Program-made: the position numbers and the translations under genes
Shown here: one piece after another, positions 57,650 to 64,000 of the stretch
Position numbering within the stretch: position 1 is the first letter of the stretch
Layout of the letters: every line of letters begins with the position of its first letter
The notes under the pieces: model-generated
The model's input: the letters and a program-made list of their open reading frames with translations, nothing else
Databases searched by the model: none
Told to the model about the DNA's origin: nothing
NCBI GenBank assembly: GCA_029204225.1
Contig: CM055098.1
Coordinates: forward strand, 55,523,458-55,587,457
From: Diphasiastrum complanatum
Lineage: Eukaryota > Streptophyta > Lycopodiopsida > Lycopodiales > Lycopodiaceae
Reading direction: 5' to 3'
Length of the DNA: 64,000 nt

Positions 57650-58773
57650 TTCTAGTATAGATTGGGTTTCTCTCCAAATAGAGCTTCAAATGGTGTGATT
57701 CCTTGAATGGCTTGGTTCGGCAATCTATTGCACAAATAATTAGCACAAGTTATTGCTTCACCCCAAAATGGTTTGGATAGAGAAGCATCTAGCCTTAAGG
57801 CCTTAGCACACTCACAAAGAGATCTATTTATTCTCTCTCACTCCATTTTGTTGAGGGGTGTATGGACATGACAACTCCCTCTTTATGCCATTAGAACTAC
57901 AAAAGTCAATCAACTTATTGGAGATATATTCACCTCCATTATCACTCCTTAATACCTTAATCTTGGTACTAAATTGATTTTCTTCCAAAGTCTTGAACTT
58001 TACAAAGAATCAAACACCATTGATTTGCTAGACAAGAGATACATCCAACAGTATCTAGAATAGTCATCAATGAAGATTACATAATATTTGGCACCACCAT
58101 TAGACTCATGTGAAAAGCTATGAACATCCGAATGGATGAGTTCAAGAGGAGAGCTTGATCTTGATGTAGATCTTGAGAAGGGTAGTTTGTGAGCCTTTGA
58201 GAGGCTGCATGCTTCACATCTCTTCCCACACTTTGACAAATGCTTGGGGAGTCCAACTGCAAGCTCCTTTGCAATCATAAATTCCATGGCTTTGAAGTTG
58301 GGGTGGCCCAACCTTTTGTGCCACAGTTCCACCTTTGATAACTCCACCTTTGCCAAGTTAACACTCTCCATTGCAATATTAGCATCAAGCTTAAACAATG
58401 TATTTTGCTTAAAGCCTTTGGCTATACATTCATCATTTCTAAGGATGGAACAAACTCCAGGCCTAAATTGTACATCAAGGCCATTATCCATTAATTGGCC
58501 AACACTAAGCAAATTATTGGTTAACTTAGGAACATAAAGAACATTTTCAAGATTCATCCTTTTGGACGATCCAACATACAATGGAATGGTTCCTATTCCA
58601 CTTATCTTACATTCTTGACTACTTGTAGTATAGATTGATCTATGTAAATCATTGTAAGAAAGTAAAGTGGAGAAAATGTCCTTTTGATATGTCATGTGGG
58701 AACTAGCCCCACTATGAATCCACCAAGAATCATTGGAGTTGCTCTTGGATGATGGTGGTTTGTTGGAAACCAT
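57650..58773 (-). pseudogene. Copia protease and integrase N-half, minus strand
   Basis: Frame 58773-58000: WWIHSGASSHMTYQKDIF (the protease active site is HSGAS, so the catalytic Asp is changed to His), GAG-pre-integrase VELWHKRLGHPNFKAMEFM, zinc region CEACSLSKAHKLPF, and integrase IHSDVHSFSHESNGGAKYY with FIDDYSRYCWMYLL. It continues in other frames to SDNGGEY and QQNG-like text near 57850-57930, then is cut at about 57650. Confidence 0.9.
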
Positions 58774-59486
58774 TAAGGATGACTCTTCTTCCTCCTCCTC
58801 CTCCTCCTCCTCCTGATGTGCAATGTTGCTTTGTTTGCTCTCTTGTGTCTTCTTCTTCTTGAGACCTTATGATGCAAAATGTCCTTTCTTTCCATAGAAA
58901 AAACATTTGTACTTGGACTTGTCTTTGATCTTGCCCTTTGAGCTTGAAGCCTCATCCTCCTCCTTGGTCTTCTTGAAGTGCTTCTTCTTGTTGTTGGTCT
59001 TCTTCTTGCCTTTGAATGAGAAATTAGCTTTCTCATCACCATCCTGCAGAGAAATAGCATTCATTCTTGGATTGGTATGTATCATCCTATACTCTTCAGC
59101 CACTAATACACTGTGAAGCTTTTCTATAGTGGGCAAAGTGTCTTGGATTGCAAAGCTTTGATCCTAAGCATGAGTACCCTCGAAGTATTACTAGACTCAT
59201 AGATTGATCTTAAAGATTTCCAAGCCTCTTTAGCACTTGTACACGCTGATACTTCTCTCAACAAATCATTGCCTAAATTCATCTTCACACAGTGAAGTGC
59301 AAGCCTAGATTTTCTCTTGTATTTAGCTAACTCTTGTGCACCTAGAGGTTCATCTTCATCATCAATCAGAAACTCATAAAGACCTTGGAGCACCATGAGT
59401 GACTCCATCCTCACTTTCCAAATAGCATAATTGGTAGAATTTAACCTTTCACTAGCTTCTAGAAGGTATGCTCCAGCAGATCCCAT
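58773..59486 (-). pseudogene. Copia gag, minus strand
   Basis: The frame from 59486 has NSTNYAIWKVRMESLMVLQG and SAKEAWKSLRSIYESSNTSR, the UBN2-type gag start. It breaks at about 59124. A Lys-rich region and a zinc-knuckle remnant CFFYGKKGHFAS follow (58867-59000). A GAG-triplet run at 58780-58812 shortens the text before the protease. Confidence 0.9.
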
Positions 59487-60800
59487 CTTACTAGTGAGAT
59501 TCTACACACAAGACATAGATTTGGTTGAACTTGAAACTCACAAAGGTTTCTAACTTGCAGTGTTTCACTCAAATGTTGACTTCTAATCCAATAGATGGAC
59601 CTATAATCACAGTTCTATCGCTCCCTCACAAAACTGGAATGAAAATAAGATGATGTAAAAACTACTCTCAAGCAAATCTTGCCAATCTTGGCTATAAATA
59701 GAATGACTCTATCTCTCTCTTTCACTTTGATGTACTTTCTAGACTTGGTTTCCACTATAAGAAGCTCTGAATTTAGCCTAAATTAATTAGTTTTTGTGAA
59801 TCAAATCCAAAACTAATTAATGGCAAGTGATCTTGGTAGCTTATTCTAGGATTTGCACCAAAAATTACATCAAACTGACACCAGATGAAATTACAGTGAT
59901 CCAATGAATATGGGGGTTTAAATGTTGGTTCAGAGTTGCCCACATGTGTGAACAGTATGGTTTTTTATCCACAAAAAGTTTGGGATCAAATCCCTGTAGT
60001 GGGTTTCTTTCCTTGCCTAACCTGAATCCAAGATCTAGTCAATCTAGCATCAAAGAGACGGAGGTAGTTGTCACGTGGCGGTTCATTCCCATGAGAGCGA
60101 TAGTATAGTTCATATTTCAACATGAATGGAGGATCTAACACTAACATCCATTAACACTAAGCATTAACACTACATCCATTAACCCTAATCCACAACAATG
60201 ATAGAAACTTACTCTTTCTTTCTCTCCCTTTCTCTCTCACAAAAAGCATAAAAAATAGCAATCCCAATAATGATCAAATCTAACAATTAGCAAAATCCAA
60301 ATAAAGCATGAGAAATGAAGGAGAAGAGAGGAAGAGCAAGGACATTCATCAATCCATTTCTAAAGAGAACCAATCTACTTTATTGAAATGAGGAAATGAA
60401 CATGAGGAGCAACTCGAGTTGGTCTCTTTTTATAGTAGAGAGGAGGACCCTGGCCTTTAAATCCTATTGGTCCAGTCTTGCCTCTCTTTTTATTCAAATT
60501 TCAAAAAGTGTGGGAACCATCAAAATTGGAGGGAAACCCAACTTTATTCACTAACTTGACATTTAGGCCCTGCGACATTAAAAGTCCCACAAAAAGGCCT
60601 AAAGTCCTTTATTAACTTTTAACTAATCAATCAAACACATTTGCCAAATCCCTCTCACTTATTAACTAGGGTTAGGGTTGCCTTGGAATCCGCAAACCCT
60701 CCAACAGTATCCCCCACCAAAACTGGTGGCGGTCCCACGACACCTGCAATATGCAGTTATTGGGGACTTCTATTGGCTTCGCGCCGAATCTTAATTAAAT
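59487..60800. other. Leader-like or unclassified DNA upstream of the copia gag
   Basis: No primer site or LTR end was found. A CTTTCTCTCT stretch is near 60215. No gene seen. Confidence 0.4.
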
Positions 60801-60804
60801 GATA

Positions 60805-61104
60805 CTACACCTTCTCCATAAAGTCGAGGCGTGCACTATTGAAATCCAAATTGTGTGGCAGGAAACAACGGTGGGCTCCGACAATACATTTGGAAGTTGT
60901 CCATGAGGTGAAGCGGGATTCCCAAGAGCCTCTCATCATAGCCGCACGAAAATAGAGATGAGCAATCGGCAACTGATCTTTGATTTGCTCTGAGGCCATC
61001 GGCTTATTTGGATCGAATGAGAGGGGAGGAAGGCAATCGTCCCATTTGGTTGTCACTGACGACAACAGAGTTAGATCTTTAACAAACAATACCGATTGTC
61101 GCAC
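60805..61104 (-). CDS. Uncharacterised minus-strand ORF of 99 codons
   Basis: Contains KWDDCLPPLSFDPNKPM, QIKDQLPIAHLYFRAAMM and a C-terminal LDFMEKV. The frame extends a little upstream of the ATG. I do not recognise the family. It lies antisense to, and 0.8 kb before, a candidate LTR at 61943, so it may be an antisense ORF of an LTR element or a broken host gene. Confidence 0.4.
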   Translation of the reverse strand: MRQSVLFVKDLTLLSSVTTKWDDCLPPLSFDPNKPMASEQIKDQLPIAHLYFRAAMMRGSWESRFTSWTTSKCIVGAHRCFLPHNLDFNSARLDFMEKV

Positions 61105-61942
61105 CGTTGGATCCGGAGAGTGGACATACTCTCTCTGATATGCTCTAGGTGCATGTGTCTAATTCAAAGAGAGCTACTTGAATCCAAGATCGATGTACAC
61201 TTCTTGTTTTGACTATGAGGCAACTGACCAGTGATGGAATTGTGAAAGTCAAATTTTGCGCGACGGACATGGTGCTTCAAACAAACGCGAAGAGATAGTT
61301 CGTATGCGGATCAAACTGGTGCGACCCTTTGGCTTTCCACGAGGTCAATGGTTACATTTGGGCTGATTCAAAGAGCTACTTCAAGCTAAGTGAGAGGTGC
61401 ATTGCGGAGTACTCAATCTTTGCCTACCTTAAAGAGCCAAGAAGGAAATGTATCAAGATCAGGCTGGGACAAGGAGAGAAATCAAGGTGCAGAAGCAACA
61501 AGGCACGGAGTGGACCATAAAGTGGACAATCAAACGATAAATCCTTTGGCTCAGGGAGCCTTGATACCCGTGCGAAACTGATCAAATCTGGAGCTCAGGG
61601 AGCTCAACACAAAGTGCATCAGGGACAAATCAGGAGCTCAAAGGAGTTTCAAAGTCGAAAGTCAGAAGCGACAGGGGCGAACATTTCAAAGAAAGGCCTC
61701 TGTCACCAGTTAATAAGGTTCTTGGGTTTTACGAAAGCGATATAAAATCTATGTTTTTTCCAAACAAAGAGGTATTTTAAGATATGTAATTTTTCAGTAC
61801 AAGTTTCATTGTTAATAAAACGTGGCCAGTAAATTGAGTACTATGCCAAGTAGCTTAAATGTACAGTTATTTTAATTGGGAGACACCTTTACTTTAATCT
61901 GACATCTGATGAGGACATCAGATTTTATAAAGGTGGGGTGGA

Positions 61943-62507
61943 TGTTGTAAAGCTACCTTTACAAGCTTTACTTCCAGCGCTAGCATTGTCCCCGACGCCA
62001 GCAGCGCCCCTGCTGCTCCCGGCGGCGGCGCCGCTCCCGGCACCACTGTGACCAGAATCCAGCCGGTGCCAAGTTCCTATGGCTGAAAATCTTTGATCGG
62101 TTCTAGAGAAGTCCAGAGAGCCCAGATTGATGTGCAATCACCTCACACGATCTAGGCATGATTAAGGGAAGCCTGAGGATCGATAAAATCTAGAGAAAGA
62201 AAATGACTTTCTAGAGAGAGAAAATCCTAGAGAGAGAACAAACGTGCTTTACCAGCCTGGGTAGAGTGCTTGCTATGAGGGGGGGGTACCGAATCCCACC
62301 AATACTATAGGGGAGTGCGGGTTGCGACTCAGGACGAGCTCCAACCAAGTCTCAACCTCCCTTGCTGGAATGTTGTCATGGCTCTCGCCTTGGCATGCTA
62401 GCGCCCCGGAGACTAGGGTCGATCACACACTTGAAATGTAACCTTCTCAGATTTATCAATAAAGTGGGATTTCTCTCAAACTGACTCTGATTACCTTCTG
62501 GGTTTCA
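61943..62507 (+). repeat. Candidate LTR
   Basis: Preceded by a polypurine run AAAGGTGGGGTGGA (61929-61942). It starts TGTTGTAAAGC, contains AATAAAG at 62456, and ends TTTCA. GCGCCAGTTGTAAGG (62521) resembles a TGGCGCC-type primer site. Both a polypurine tract before and a primer site after fit a shared or solo LTR. No second copy is in the window. Confidence 0.5.
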
Positions 62508-62580
62508 ATGTTCGGTAAAAGCGCCAGTTGTAAGGCCGCTTCAAAATTTTTAAGTTGGCACATAGCTGAGGGTCGTATCC

Positions 62581-63110
62581 CGGGACGCCAGCGGTATGCC
62601 GTCGGGATCATTCGGTCCGTGGCGCCAGCGGTATGCTGTCGGGACCATTTGGTCCAGGAACTGGTTGTCTCTATATCTGTCGCGGCTTGTGGTTCTGAGT
62701 GTTCCTTGCATGAACGTGAATGAGTTAAGCTCTTGGGGAACGGGCTCTAACATGTCGGCTGAGTTGGATGGCTTGCTTAGGTGGAAGCTACTTGTTTATG
62801 GCTGTCCAGTCTGGCGTGCCGCCAGGTTGGCTTCCAGCGCTCGTGATGAAGCTTTCAGTTGGTTCAGTCTGATGTAAGTCAGATCGCTTGCTTGGAATGG
62901 ATGTTACTCATTTGTAACGAAGCTTCGAGTTGGCTAAGTTTGATGTATGTCAGGCGGCTTGCTTGGAGGGAAGTCACCCACATCGGGACCCCCGATCTGG
63001 CATGGCGCCAGGTTGGATCTCAATGTTGGTTTTCGGAACTTCAAGTTGGTTAAGTCTGATTGTTGTTGGTGAGTTGGTTGCTTGTATGTCAAGTGAGTTT
63101 GGATGGCAAG
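62581..63110. repeat. Degenerate tandem repeats after the candidate LTR
   Basis: CCAGCGGTATGC(C/T)GTCGGGA recurs at 62588 and 62627. Further on, GAAGCTT(T/C)(C/G)AGTTGG and GGCTTGCTTGGA-like phrases recur at about 62850, 62920 and 63040. Confidence 0.6.
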
Positions 63111-63127
63111 AGTTGAAGGCTGGGAAG

Positions 63128-63511
63128 CTAAGTCGTGGTTCCTGGATCCCTTTGGGATGCTTGTGCTACATCGACACTGATGGGCCTTCTAAATAGAGGT
63201 CTTGTTCTTGATGAGGATGGACCCGCTTGTACTGCCGGTATGGTTGGTAGTTGATCTGCTATATCTAGAGCCCCCTCCTGGTCCATGCTCGAATCAATCC
63301 CTGTATCCATTGGTACAACTTCTTGGTGCGAAGGAAAAAATTGCAGCATGACCGGGACGAGGATTTGTGGTCCGGCTTCCAACACTTGAACGACTACGTT
63401 TTCATAGGCGGTGATGGTCTCTTTTGCCTTTGCCAACTCAGTTGAAGCTGTTCCTTTGAACCTATCAAAGCGGCCTTGGAATCCCTGAAGGGCCACTTTG
63501 TATGTCTCCAC
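63128..63511 (-). CDS. Uncharacterised minus-strand ORF, Ser/Pro-rich C-terminus
   Basis: 127 codons with FKGTASTELAKAKETITAYE and a Pro/Ser-rich tail (AGPSSSRTRPLFRRP). It probably continues the coiled-coil ORF at 63538-64000 after a stop and a short gap. No known domain. Confidence 0.45.
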   Translation of the reverse strand: METYKVALQGFQGRFDRFKGTASTELAKAKETITAYENVVVQVLEAGPQILVPVMLQFFPSHQEVVPMDTGIDSSMDQEGALDIADQLPTIPAVQAGPSSSRTRPLFRRPISVDVAQASQRDPGTTT

Positions 63512-63537
63512 TTATTTGAATAAATACACAATCTTCG

Positions 63538-64000
63538 TCAGTGTGACCGGATGATCGGGTATTTGCATTTGCAGATAGGCATCACGCTCAAGGTGGTCAC
63601 ATCCAATTCACCTTGAAGCCATGTGCAATCTTGTTTGGCCATCTGTAATTGCCCCTTCAGCAGCTGCACCTGTTGCTTGGCATCTTGCACTACTTTATCT
63701 ACTTGATCATGTGCGGTTGTTAGGGCGTTTTGTAGGGAGCTGATGTAGGTTTCCAAACGATCAGCTTGTTGCTGGGCCAACTTCTTTTTGCGTTCAGCCT
63801 TATCTTCGTGCTGTTTGGCTATCTTTAACTCTCGATCCAGCTGGACAATTTTCTGGCTGATCAGAGTGTTTTTGGATTCTAGATCAGAGATCCTCTACTC
63901 CATTTCCTTCTTCTCATCCAACATAGACTGGATCATTTGCCCAAGGCTTGAAACCAACCCTAGAGCATCACCAGAATCGACGGTCGTGGCAGCGATAGCA
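63538..64000 (-). CDS. Coiled-coil ORF running off the window, unknown
   Basis: Open from the window edge with one internal stop near 63893. It is rich in heptad-like Leu, Gln, Lys and Glu (LETYISSLQNALTTAHDQVD, QQVQLLKGQLQMAKQD), predicting a long coiled coil. It is probably the C-terminal part of a gag-like or antisense retroelement protein or a host coiled-coil gene; the sequence alone cannot separate these. Confidence 0.45.

Noticed and set aside
63128-64000. Confident host coiled-coil gene
   Set aside because: The frame contains a stop, runs off the window and lies next to LTR-like DNA, so it is reported only as an uncharacterised ORF.

Overview
The window is nuclear DNA from a land plant with a large, retrotransposon-rich genome. 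Introns follow GT-AG rules, there is a plastid-targeted protein gene, and the LTR retrotransposons prime from tRNA-Met-type sites. Exons lost in introns of up to 24 kb fit a fern or gymnosperm better than a compact angiosperm genome. That placement is inference; no single sequence here fixes the species.

Only one host gene can be supported. It lies on the minus strand from 45840 to 2824 and encodes a 319-residue chloroplast CcdA-type cytochrome c biogenesis protein (CCDA). I rebuilt nine exons whose phases all join without a break: 45551-45840, 45360-45445, 45110-45141, 20752-20913, 7894-7966, 7618-7718, 4058-4150, 3046-3092 and 2824-2899. The 960 coding bases occupy 43,017 bp. Intron 3 is 24.2 kb and intron 4 is 12.8 kb, and both are filled with transposons.

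Layout from low to high coordinates. 1-1472 is unassigned, with a decayed ORF and a small duplication. 1481-2474 is a hAT-like non-autonomous element just past the gene's 3' end. 2824-7966 carries CCDA exons 9 to 5, with a tRNA-derived SINE-like insertion in intron 6. Intron 4 holds a complete but coreless LTR element (8064-12052) with AG...CT LTR ends, Ty3/gypsy fragments (14991-17405) and a LINE fragment (17420-19020, minus). Exon 4 is at 20.8 kb. Intron 3 holds gypsy (21852-26595), copia (26614-27421, minus), a long gypsy copy (27425-32400), a gypsy gag and leader (32412-34370, minus), copia (34500-36290, minus), a gypsy integrase fragment (36430-37200, minus), a second hAT-like element (37571-38283), a copia element inside an older LTR (38735-43160) and a copia gag fragment (43480-44345, minus). 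Exons 3 to 1 follow at 45.1-45.8 kb.

Upstream of the gene there is non-coding sequence with two local tandem repeats, a decayed copia element (48470-50860), a gag-protease element on the minus strand whose 2-kb leader is almost wholly minisatellite (about 50950-57232), further copia pieces (57280-59487), and a region (60800-64000) with an LTR and two antisense ORFs of unknown family.

The most unusual signals are four. The two hAT-like elements share a core, but their subterminal palindromes differ by symmetrical changes. A 13-G run replaces the pyrimidine tract before CCDA exon 6. Tandem repeats recur in the primer-site-to-gag leaders of several different LTR elements. One LTR element has non-canonical ends and an internal region with an antisense ORF in place of reverse transcriptase.
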